The position numbers and the translations under genes are program-made. Below, piece after piece: positions 4,786 to 10,785 of a stretch of DNA of 10,785 nucleotides; within the stretch, counting starts at the first letter, position 1, and each line of letters opens with the position of its first letter. This DNA comes from Candidatus Aenigmatarchaeota archaeon (GTDB lineage Archaea; Aenigmatarchaeota; Aenigmatarchaeia; QMZP01): assembly GCA_016202725.1 (NCBI GenBank), contig JACQOD010000030.1, positions 1-10,785 on the forward strand. The letters run 5' to 3'. The notes beneath the pieces are model-generated. The model worked only from the letters and a program-made list of their open reading frames with translations, was not told the origin of the DNA and did not search any database.

Positions 4786-5850
4786 TCAAGGAGAAACCCT
4801 TGGTGGTCGCGCGTCGTTGTGGGATCTTCCTGCACAGGTCACCACCACCTTGTCCCCGTCCTGCTTCGTGGCGAAGCGCGCGGGGAGCAGCTGCTGGATC
4901 ACCCAGATGGTGGTCTTCGCGTGCTCGCTCAGCTGGGGGGCGGAGAACGATCCTCCCCCCAGGGCCAGGAAGGGGAGGATCTGGTCGGCGACATGCACAT
5001 CTGCGGTAGCCAGGGCCGTGAGGCCGTGCATGAGCTGGATGGCCGCGTCCTTGCCGACGTCTTCGGCGGGCTTGCCCCGTTCGCCGAGGCTGTCCCCGCC
5101 CAACAAGGCTCCGGAGGTGGCCGCGGCGAACAGCACCAGACCAGAGCCCGGGCAGTCAGCCTCGACATACTGCTCCTTTACAAAAGACTGCAGGCCGCGC
5201 CTCTTCAGGAAGTCCTCGGCTGCCCGGGCCTGGCGCTCCGCCACCCTCCCTGACCGCAGGGTGGAGGAGGCGACCGAGATGCCCCCGATATAGGTGACCT
5301 TGCCGCGCTGGCCCAACTCTAGGGGCCGGGGGGTCCAGGGCTGGATGGCGAAGGTGACCTGCGCCCCCCCTGCAGGGTAGAAGCCGTGCCTTTCCACCTG
5401 GATCGAGGCCTTGAAACCCATCCTGGCCAGGAGGGGGAGGAGGACATGCTGCGTAGCCAGGAGGGGCGGGGCCCACTTCCCGAAGGTTGCCCCTCCCCGG
5501 AGGGTGATCACCACCTCCTCCCCCACCTGGGAGGCTGGCAGGGCAAGGGTCTGGAAGACCAGGGCCGCGGAGCCTGCGGTGCCGACGTGCACGTCGAGGG
5601 AGGTCTTCGACAGCTTGCCAGGCCGGAAGGTGATCTCCCTGCTCCCGAGGGAGGCGCCCTCAAGGCTGCCGTTGCAGAGGTCGGCCAGGGCCTTCAGGCC
5701 TTCCAGATGCTGGGTTTTCAGGCCCGGCTGGGGCCGGTTGGCGCGGATGTTGGTGAGGTGGATATCTCTGCCGCTCACGGCGGCGAGCGCGCAGGCTGTC
5801 CTGATCAACTGCCCGCCGCCCTCGCCGTAGTCGCCGGAAAGCTCGATCAT
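4786..5850 (-). CDS. rtcA: RNA 3'-terminal phosphate cyclase RtcA
   Basis: 354 residues. RtcA converts RNA 3'-phosphates to 2',3'-cyclic phosphates through a covalent enzyme-AMP intermediate, creating ends usable by the ligase RtcB. Hallmarks are GEGGGQLIRTACALA (residues 9-23), IRANRPQPGLKTQH (35-48), HGFYPAGGAQV (155-165) and the active-site HVADQ with nucleophile H286, followed by LALGGGSF. I chose the ATG at 5850 because the family begins exactly at MIELSGDYGEGGG and a TATA element sits 26 nt upstream; the frame is open further upstream but that part is not conserved-looking. The C-terminus has a short basic Pro-rich tail beyond the usual VVVTC end. It stops at the base next to the tRNA-Cys 3' end, so readthrough would be antisense to that tRNA. 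It follows the beta-CASP gene by 76 nt with its own promoter. Confidence 0.94.
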   Translation of the reverse strand: MIELSGDYGEGGGQLIRTACALAAVSGRDIHLTNIRANRPQPGLKTQHLEGLKALADLCNGSLEGASLGSREITFRPGKLSKTSLDVHVGTAGSAALVFQTLALPASQVGEEVVITLRGGATFGKWAPPLLATQHVLLPLLARMGFKASIQVERHGFYPAGGAQVTFAIQPWTPRPLELGQRGKVTYIGGISVASSTLRSGRVAERQARAAEDFLKRRGLQSFVKEQYVEADCPGSGLVLFAAATSGALLGGDSLGERGKPAEDVGKDAAIQLMHGLTALATADVHVADQILPFLALGGGSFSAPQLSEHAKTTIWVIQQLLPARFATKQDGDKVVVTCAGRSHNDARPPRVSP

Positions 5851-5872
5851 AAGAAAGAAAGGTGGGGGGACA

Positions 5873-5879
5873 CTTAAAG
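5873..5879 (-). promoter_or_regulatory. TATA box of rtcA
   Basis: CTTTAAG on the minus strand is centred about 26 nt before the ATG at 5850, between the beta-CASP stop and rtcA. No Shine-Dalgarno sequence precedes the ATG, so a leaderless transcript is likely. Confidence 0.55.
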
Positions 5880-5926
5880 CATGGTGCAAAAGCGATGACA
5901 CGCAGCAGCTGCGGGCTTCGAGACAC

Positions 5927-7168
5927 TCACACTTCAACCGCTTCGCCGATCGCGGGGGCAAGGGCCTGGTGGCCCATGCGGGTGAGCTCGAAGGCGAACT
6001 CCTCGCAGCGGTCGCCGTGGACGAAGAGGGTCTTCTTGGGCTTGACCTTCCGGATGAACTCGAGGATCTCGGAGCGGCCCGCGTGGGCTGACCAGTCCCT
6101 GAACAGGATCTGCAGCTTGGGCTTCACGTTGACCTCTTCGCTCACGTACCTGCCCGTGTCCTTCAGGATCCTGCCTACTGTCCCGGGAGCCTGGAAGCCG
6201 GAGATGTACAGGGAGCAGTTCTCCTTGTCGTGGAGCTTCTCGAGGTAGTGGGCGATCGGGCCGCCGTTCAGCATGCCCGCGGTGGTGACGATGGCCCCCG
6301 GCTCCCGCAGGGCCTTGGCCCGGTCGCTGGCGCTGCGGACCTTGTGGGCCTTGGAGAAGGCCTTGAGGAGCTTCGCCGGGTTCCTGCATGCTTTGTGCTT
6401 CAGGGCGATCTGGGTGGCGTCCCGGCCCATGCCGTCCAGGGTGAGAGGGACGTCCAGATCCGCCAGCACCTGCAGGATCTCCTGGGTCCGCCCGATGGAG
6501 AAGACGGGGAAGAGGGCGATGCCGTTGGCGTTCACCACGTCGATCACGTGGTTGACCAGCTCCTTGCGGAGCTCGGTCCGGTCCGGATGGTCCTTGGTGG
6601 AGTAGGTGGATTCGGAAATGAGCAGGTCGATGTTCTTGTACTGGTCGAAGGCCGCGGGCATGAGCTCCGTCGCCGAGAATTTGATGTCGCCGGTATACAG
6701 GATTCTTTTCCCCTCCGCCTGGAGGAGGATGGCTGATGAACCAGGAACATGGCCCGCGTCGAAGAAGGCGGCCTCGGCGTGGCCGATGGTGAGCTTCTGG
6801 CCGAAGTGCAGGGCCTTGGCGCTGCGCTCGTAGGCTTCCAGGTCGTGCGGAGCATAGAAGGATGGCAGGGAACGCTTCTTCTGGACCTTCAGCGCATCCG
6901 CCAGCATCAGCGAGGCCAGCTCATGGGTCGCCGGCGTGGCGAAGACCCTCCCTTTATAGCCGCGCTTGTAGAGCTCGGGGATGATGCCGCAGTGGTCCAG
7001 GTGGGCGTGGGACAGGAACACGCCGTCCAGCGGCAGCGGCGCTGGCAAGGGAATGTCCATCTCCTGGACGCTCAGGCCGTAGTCCATCAGGAAGCGCTGC
7101 TTGCCCTCCACGAGGATGGCGGAGCGGCCCACTTCGCGGAAGCCGCCCAATCCGGTGACAGTAACCAT
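5927..7168 (-). CDS. Beta-CASP metallo-beta-lactamase RNase, aCPSF2-like
   Basis: 413 residues from the chosen start. It is a zinc-dependent RNA endo/exonuclease of the CPSF73/aRNase J superfamily, acting in RNA 3' processing and decay. Metal motifs are HAHLDH (residues 54-59), AGHVPGS (H140), YTGD (D161), the beta-CASP Glu in LISESTY (E186), and the C-terminal SAHA (H362) and FVHGD (H384). FPVFSIGRTQEIL (about 220-232) marks the beta-CASP insert. No N-terminal KH domains are present, which separates it from aCPSF1 and fits aCPSF2. Two starts are possible: ATG at 7177 (three residues longer) and ATG at 7168. The TATA element is centred 28 nt before the second and only 19 nt before the first, so leaderless transcription favours 7168. 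It lies upstream of rtcA on the same strand, suggesting a shared RNA-processing neighbourhood. Confidence 0.93.
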   Translation of the reverse strand: MVTVTGLGGFREVGRSAILVEGKQRFLMDYGLSVQEMDIPLPAPLPLDGVFLSHAHLDHCGIIPELYKRGYKGRVFATPATHELASLMLADALKVQKKRSLPSFYAPHDLEAYERSAKALHFGQKLTIGHAEAAFFDAGHVPGSSAILLQAEGKRILYTGDIKFSATELMPAAFDQYKNIDLLISESTYSTKDHPDRTELRKELVNHVIDVVNANGIALFPVFSIGRTQEILQVLADLDVPLTLDGMGRDATQIALKHKACRNPAKLLKAFSKAHKVRSASDRAKALREPGAIVTTAGMLNGGPIAHYLEKLHDKENCSLYISGFQAPGTVGRILKDTGRYVSEEVNVKPKLQILFRDWSAHAGRSEILEFIRKVKPKKTLFVHGDRCEEFAFELTRMGHQALAPAIGEAVEV

Positions 7169-7192
7169 AGCAATCATAGTGGGGGGATGCGC

Positions 7193-7200
7193 ATATAAAG
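7193..7200 (-). promoter_or_regulatory. TATA box of the beta-CASP RNase gene
   Basis: CTTTATAT on the minus strand lies in the divergent intergenic region. Its distance to the two candidate starts is what selects the ATG at 7168. Confidence 0.6.
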
Positions 7201-7317
7201 GGATGGGGACAACTTTTGTTGCAGGAAGGGTTGGGCCTTCGATGTCCTCCGGACCTGCCTTCTCGGCAGCAATGGGCTCGAGGCTTTCCCAACAACGCCG
7301 GGGCAGCTTTCCAAAGT

Positions 7318-7330
7318 ATAACAGTGTTAT
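7318..7330. promoter_or_regulatory. Perfect 13-bp palindrome ATAACA-G-TGTTAT, candidate operator
   Basis: A 6-1-6 inverted repeat lies four bases upstream of the first of two TATA boxes for the surface glycoprotein. A dimeric regulator bound here would touch the BRE region, so either activation or repression is possible. The rest of the 7178-7317 gap shows no other motif I can name. Confidence 0.5.
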
Positions 7331-7334
7331 GAAG

Positions 7335-7352
7335 TTTTATAAGTTTTATAAG
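7335..7352 (+). promoter_or_regulatory. Tandem TATA boxes (two copies of TTTTATAAG)
   Basis: TTTTATAAG occurs at 7335-7343 and again at 7344-7352. The second is centred 28 nt before the glycoprotein ATG (leaderless start), the first 37 nt before it (short leader containing AAAGGAA as a weak ribosome site). This allows two alternative starts about nine bases apart. Confidence 0.65.
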
Positions 7353-7375
7353 GAAGGTCGCCCAAAGGAAAGTAC

Positions 7376-10300
7376 ATGGGTCTCGGGCGCCTCGGGACGG
7401 TGGCCTTCAGCGCCAGTGCGCTCACGCTGATTTTGGTTACCTTGTTCCTGCTCTTCCCGGCTCATCCCGCTGCAGCGCAGGGCGGCCCACCTCCCTCCGT
7501 GAACTTTTCCTTCCACGGGTACGTGAAGCTCCCGAACGGCTCCTTCGTGGGCGGCGTGAATGTCACCGTCGAGGTCATCAACTTCTCCGCAATCGTGCAG
7601 GGGCCGCCCCCGGTCGTCCAGGTGGCCAGCAACCTCTCCGGGCCGGACGGCTTCTTCAACGTGACCGCCCTGCTGGGCGGGCAGAACTACAACCTGAAAA
7701 TAAAGAAATACAACACCACCATCACGACCGTGAGCTGGATGGGGCCTGACCTGCCCCCGTTCCCGGAGTTCTTCTTCACCAACTCCCAGATGGGCATCCT
7801 CAACTCCACCTTCATCCTCCAGCGGGCCGGCAACCTGAACATCTCGGTCATCAATGCCTCCGGCCAGCACGTGAACTTCAGCTACTCCATCATCGACAAG
7901 CGGCTCGGCTTCCCGCTGGAGACCTCGGAGTTCAACGACAGCAAGAACGTGGTGAGCAAAGTGGTGGCCGTGCCGTACGCCCGCAACTTCACGGTCCAGT
8001 TCTTCCCCTACCAGTCGCCCCCGCTCGAGTTCACCATCACGAACCTCAGCAGCTACAACCTCTCCCCGGAGTGTTTGAACAACGACACCTGCTACTATTT
8101 CGCGGACGTGCAGGTGAACAACTCCATGACGCCCGTGTTCGTGTACGGCTACGTCAACACCACTGATTTCGGGGGGATGAACCAGACTTCCTCCAACTTC
8201 ACCAACCTGAGCGTGGCAGCCTACCTGGTCTTCGCGGGCGAGAATATCTTCGCGGAGGCTACCCTGCCCCCCAACATGGGCCAGTTTCTCATCTTCAACG
8301 GCCCCAAGGACACCGTGAACGCCACCGGCACGCCAGGCCTCACGCCCGAGGGCGGGGCGTTCTACAACATCACCCTCCCCGGCACCACCACGGGCTTTGA
8401 GGTGATGCTCCTCTTCACCGGCACGGGCCGCTCCGCCCAGAACAGCAACGCGCAGAACCGCGCGTATGTGGCGTTCCAGAACGTGACCGCGCGGGTGGGC
8501 CAGGGCAACATCCCCCTCAACGTCACCCTGGCGCGCTCTGCCGGGGCGCCTGCCTCGCTGACCTTCACCAACACCCAGATCCCCAGCATGTACACCAACG
8601 TGACCACCATCGCCCTCTCCACCACGGATTCCAACGCGCCTGTCGGGCAGGCCTTCTTCGAGGCCCGCTTCACCACCAACCGCAACCCGACCGCCCCCTC
8701 CGGCAGGCAATACCGCTGGTTCCTCCAGACCAGCCAGCAGACCAGCCTCTCGCTCTTCCCCTTCCCCAACACCACCACCGACCTCCGGCTGCAGATCTTC
8801 TCCTCGAACTTCGCCCCCCTGAAGAAGGACGTGTCCAACGCCCTCCTGAACAGCAACAACACCCTCAACTACTCCCTTTTCCAGATGGACATCCGCGACC
8901 CCGAGCAGGGCGCGGGCACCGGCGGGCTCAAGAGCCAGGTGCGCATGGACTTCTACACCTCCTCCGCGGCCTGCGACGTCCCCACCCCCGCCTCGAACTG
9001 CTCGCTGGCGGGATTCGGGAACGCGGGGGAGTTCAACCCCATGAAGGCCATGCTCGGGGGGGCAGTGAGCATGCGCATGACCCAGTCCTCTGGTGTGACG
9101 GTCCACTACGTGAACGTGGACATGATGGCGTCGGGCCCCCCGGACGCGGCCATGGATACGGAGACCAACGACAACAAGACCTCAGGGACAGGCTTCGGGG
9201 AGATCTGGAAGTTCGGCTCTTCCGGGCCGACGGTGTATGATTATGTCCTCGTCGGCATCCCGTATTCCGACCAGCCCGGCGACCTGGACGAGAACCAGAC
9301 CGTCAACATCTCGGTTCCCGCGTTCTACGACAACGACTGGGCCGTCATCTGGAACGTGACCGCCAACTCCAGCAACGCGACCGCCCTCGGGGCGAACTAC
9401 TCAGACTACGCGGCCAAGGCCGGGGAATGGACCACCCTCATGGGCAACAACACCTGCGCGACCACCCTCACCGTCCTGAACGCCACCCAGGTCTGCTTCA
9501 TCAACCGGACCACCAACATGATCTGGCTGCGCATCCCCCACTTCTCGGGCACGGCCCCGGCCATCGCCGGGAGCACGGTGGCCACGCCCGCGACCACCAG
9601 CAGCTCCTCCGGGAGCAGTAGCAGCAGTGGAGGAGGCGGCGGGGGCGGAGGGGCGCCTGTTTCCCCGCCGGTCCAGGTCACCAAGATCTTCGGCCTGCTG
9701 GCCGCAGGGCAGGCGGAGTCCTTCACGATTACCGAGGAGCGGATCGCCGTGAGCGAAGTCCGCTTCACGGCCTCCGCGGCGTCCGGCAATGCCCGCATCG
9801 CCGTCCAGAAGCTCGGGGCCAGGCCAGCGGCCCTTCCCGAGCCTGGAAAGGAAATCTTCCAGTACGTGGAGATCACCCCCACCGACCTCCAGGCCGCGCA
9901 GGCCACCATCACCTTCCGGGTGAACGAGACCTGGCTCCAGGAGCAGGCCATCCCGCCCGAGGGCGTTGCCCTCCTGCGCTACACCACCCAGTGGGACACG
10001 CTGGAGACCGCCTACCTCGGCACCGGCAGTGGAGTAGCCCGCTTCCAGGCCGTCACCCCCGGCTTCTCCACCTTCGCGATCAGCGGGGAAACTCCTGCAG
10101 CCGCCGCCCCCCCGGCGGCGTGCGGCGACGGGACCTGCGCCGGGGATGAAACCCCCGAAAGCTGCCCCGCGGACTGCACCGCCCCGCCTGCGCTGGAATG
10201 CTCCTCCGGAGACCTGCGCTGCGCAGGGGACCAGGCCCAGCGGTGCGAGCAGGGGGACTGGGTGACTGCCGAGGCCTGCAGCAACGGCTGCGCGGGCGGC

Positions 10301-10429
10301 TACTGCCTGCCCGAGTCCCCCCTGCAGGGGCCGGCTCCAAACTACGCCCTCTGGTGGGTGGTGGGGCTCGCGGCGGTGATCGTCGTCCTGGTCCTCGGCT
10401 ACATCCTCCTACCGGAAAAGAAGAAATAA
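7376..10429 (+). CDS. Secreted, membrane-anchored, sequon-rich surface glycoprotein with PGF-pre-PGF domain
   Basis: 1017 residues. A Sec signal peptide (hydrophobic core about 9-27, likely cut after A34 in PAAAQ) leads into an Ig-like/carboxypeptidase-regulatory-like segment (about 40-120). A long beta-rich ectodomain to about residue 740 follows, holding about 40 N-x-S/T sequons by my count and three close Cys pairs (such as CLNNDTC). Next come a Ser/Gly linker (about 742-760), a PGF-pre-PGF domain (about 768-905, ending TPGFSTFAI), two Cys-rich modules (CGDGTCAGDETPESCPADC at about 916-934, and a second at about 945-978), and a C-terminal membrane helix with an EKKK tail. It is likely an exported, N-glycosylated cell-envelope protein. 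Its binding target is unknown. Only one sequon follows the linker. A palindrome and tandem TATA boxes lie upstream, and a strong hairpin follows the stop codon. Confidence 0.88.
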   Translation: MGLGRLGTVAFSASALTLILVTLFLLFPAHPAAAQGGPPPSVNFSFHGYVKLPNGSFVGGVNVTVEVINFSAIVQGPPPVVQVASNLSGPDGFFNVTALLGGQNYNLKIKKYNTTITTVSWMGPDLPPFPEFFFTNSQMGILNSTFILQRAGNLNISVINASGQHVNFSYSIIDKRLGFPLETSEFNDSKNVVSKVVAVPYARNFTVQFFPYQSPPLEFTITNLSSYNLSPECLNNDTCYYFADVQVNNSMTPVFVYGYVNTTDFGGMNQTSSNFTNLSVAAYLVFAGENIFAEATLPPNMGQFLIFNGPKDTVNATGTPGLTPEGGAFYNITLPGTTTGFEVMLLFTGTGRSAQNSNAQNRAYVAFQNVTARVGQGNIPLNVTLARSAGAPASLTFTNTQIPSMYTNVTTIALSTTDSNAPVGQAFFEARFTTNRNPTAPSGRQYRWFLQTSQQTSLSLFPFPNTTTDLRLQIFSSNFAPLKKDVSNALLNSNNTLNYSLFQMDIRDPEQGAGTGGLKSQVRMDFYTSSAACDVPTPASNCSLAGFGNAGEFNPMKAMLGGAVSMRMTQSSGVTVHYVNVDMMASGPPDAAMDTETNDNKTSGTGFGEIWKFGSSGPTVYDYVLVGIPYSDQPGDLDENQTVNISVPAFYDNDWAVIWNVTANSSNATALGANYSDYAAKAGEWTTLMGNNTCATTLTVLNATQVCFINRTTNMIWLRIPHFSGTAPAIAGSTVATPATTSSSSGSSSSSGGGGGGGGAPVSPPVQVTKIFGLLAAGQAESFTITEERIAVSEVRFTASAASGNARIAVQKLGARPAALPEPGKEIFQYVEITPTDLQAAQATITFRVNETWLQEQAIPPEGVALLRYTTQWDTLETAYLGTGSGVARFQAVTPGFSTFAISGETPAAAAPPAACGDGTCAGDETPESCPADCTAPPALECSSGDLRCAGDQAQRCEQGDWVTAEACSNGCAGGYCLPESPLQGPAPNYALWWVVGLAAVIVVLVLGYILLPEKKK

Positions 10430-10437
10430 TCCTGGCC

Positions 10438-10460
10438 GCTGCGCGATCGCCCCGCGCAGC
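10438..10460 (+). terminator. Strong 3' hairpin after the glycoprotein gene
   Basis: An 8-bp perfect stem GCTGCGCG/CGCGCAGC with a 7-base loop begins nine bases after the stop codon. A pyrimidine-rich but not T-only stretch follows, so it may stabilise or end the transcript; a strict oligo-T terminator is absent. Confidence 0.45.
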
Positions 10461-10502
10461 ACGCGCTTCCCTCGCCCGTCTCAGCCGAAGGGGTGGTCAG
10501 AG

Positions 10503-10510
10503 ATTATATA
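10503..10510 (+). promoter_or_regulatory. TATA box upstream of a possible gene at the right edge
   Basis: ATTATATA is one of few A/T runs in this G+C-rich tail and is centred about 30 nt before the ATG at 10536, close to the spacing seen for the other genes. Confidence 0.45.
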
Positions 10511-10535
10511 TCCGGCTCTCACTGGTTCGGGCAGC

Positions 10536-10785
10536 ATGCTCATTGACTCCAGGCAGTGCTGCCTCCCCTCCGTGCAACGGGCCCTGTTTCCTGCTGTTCC
10601 TGCCTGGCTTTCCACCCTGCTGATGGCCATCCTGTCCATGGCAGTGGTCTCATTATGTGCGGTCCCTGACATTGGCGACGTGACACCACGCCTGCCTGCG
10701 TTGTCGCAGCAGCGGGTTCTTTGGCCTTCGTTGCCCCCTGGACCCCGGCCCCCCCCCCGGAATGCGCACGTGACTTTTTCAACAA
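10536..10785 (+). CDS. Possible secreted or membrane protein, N-terminal fragment running off the window
   Basis: A frame opens at the ATG at 10536 and has no stop in the remaining 250 bases (83 codons). It encodes a hydrophobic segment at about residues 17-42 (core LSTLLMAILSMAVVSLCAV) followed by a Pro-rich stretch, compatible with a signal peptide or membrane anchor. In favour are the TATA box at the expected distance and the unbroken frame. Against it, third-codon-position G/C bias is weaker than in the other genes of this window, the protein matches no family I know, and a C10 tract (10749-10758) makes the frame vulnerable to a length error. The rest of 10430-10535 holds only the hairpin and the TATA box. 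Confidence 0.3.
   Translation, partial: MLIDSRQCCLPSVQRALFPAVPAWLSTLLMAILSMAVVSLCAVPDIGDVTPRLPALSQQRVLWPSLPPGPRPPPRNAHVTFST

Noticed and set aside
6230..6736. 168-codon plus-strand frame opposite the beta-CASP gene
   Set aside because: Antisense shadow; all metal-binding motifs are in the minus frame.
7346..9106. 586-codon open frame antisense to the glycoprotein gene
   Set aside because: His/Gly/Val/Glu-rich composition without domains. It is the expected antisense shadow of a G+C-biased gene, while the plus frame has a signal peptide, known domains and a promoter.
10540..10785. 81-codon minus-strand frame at the right edge
   Set aside because: Begins with TTG at the window edge, is Ala/Gly/Gln-rich with no domain, and lacks a visible promoter; the opposing plus frame with a TATA box is the better, still weak, candidate.
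1..10785. CRISPR arrays, insertion sequences, transposases or phage genes
   Set aside because: I saw no regularly spaced direct repeats, no transposase motifs and no long terminal inverted repeats; the MNT/HEPN block has no mobility gene of its own.

Overview
The window reads as archaeal chromosome, G+C-rich throughout except for one AT-richer two-gene block. The archaeal assignment rests on two archaeal/eukaryotic-type ribosomal proteins (eS26 and eL40), a tRNA-Cys whose acceptor/D region is interrupted by a short bulge-helix-bulge intron, a beta-CASP RNase of the aCPSF2 type, RtcA, FlaI/TadA-TadC-type pilus proteins and a PGF-pre-PGF surface protein. Most genes also have a TATA element centred about 25-30 nt before the start codon, which is the geometry of leaderless archaeal transcripts. 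The PGF-pre-PGF and CGDGxC modules and the small-gene layout fit a DPANN or euryarchaeal-related lineage, but I cannot place it further.

Layout. (1) 1-3891: a 5'-truncated type II/IV secretion ATPase (+) and a single-domain TadC/T2SSF membrane protein (-) face each other. Between them lies an AT-richer two-gene (+) block: a winged-helix + minimal nucleotidyltransferase (MNT) protein followed with no gap by a HEPN (UPF0332-like) protein. This looks like a toxin-antitoxin module inserted into a pilus locus. The HEPN 3' end overlaps the 3' end of the TadC-like gene by 20 bp. (2) 3892-4117: a non-coding gap with at least six consecutive short hairpins and an A/T tract that could be read as a TATA box in both directions. 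(3) 4118-7168: an RNA-centred block with eL40-eS26 as a minus-strand operon, tRNA-Cys (+), rtcA (-) whose stop codon touches the tRNA 3' end, and an aCPSF2-like beta-CASP nuclease (-). (4) 7169-7375: a divergent intergenic region with a perfect 13-bp palindrome and tandem TATA boxes. (5) 7376-10429: a 1017-residue secreted, membrane-anchored, extremely N-glycosylation-sequon-rich surface protein. (6) 10430-10785: a strong hairpin, then a TATA box and a possible start of another secreted protein that runs off the window.

How the parts work together. Blocks 1 and 5 are cell-surface functions (pilus assembly, glycoprotein). Block 3 is translation and RNA processing. The two least ordinary items are the tRNA-Cys with a predicted 23-nt intron at position 8/9, and the wHTH-MNT/HEPN pair wedged into the pilus locus with its own promoter and a palindrome next to the TATA box.
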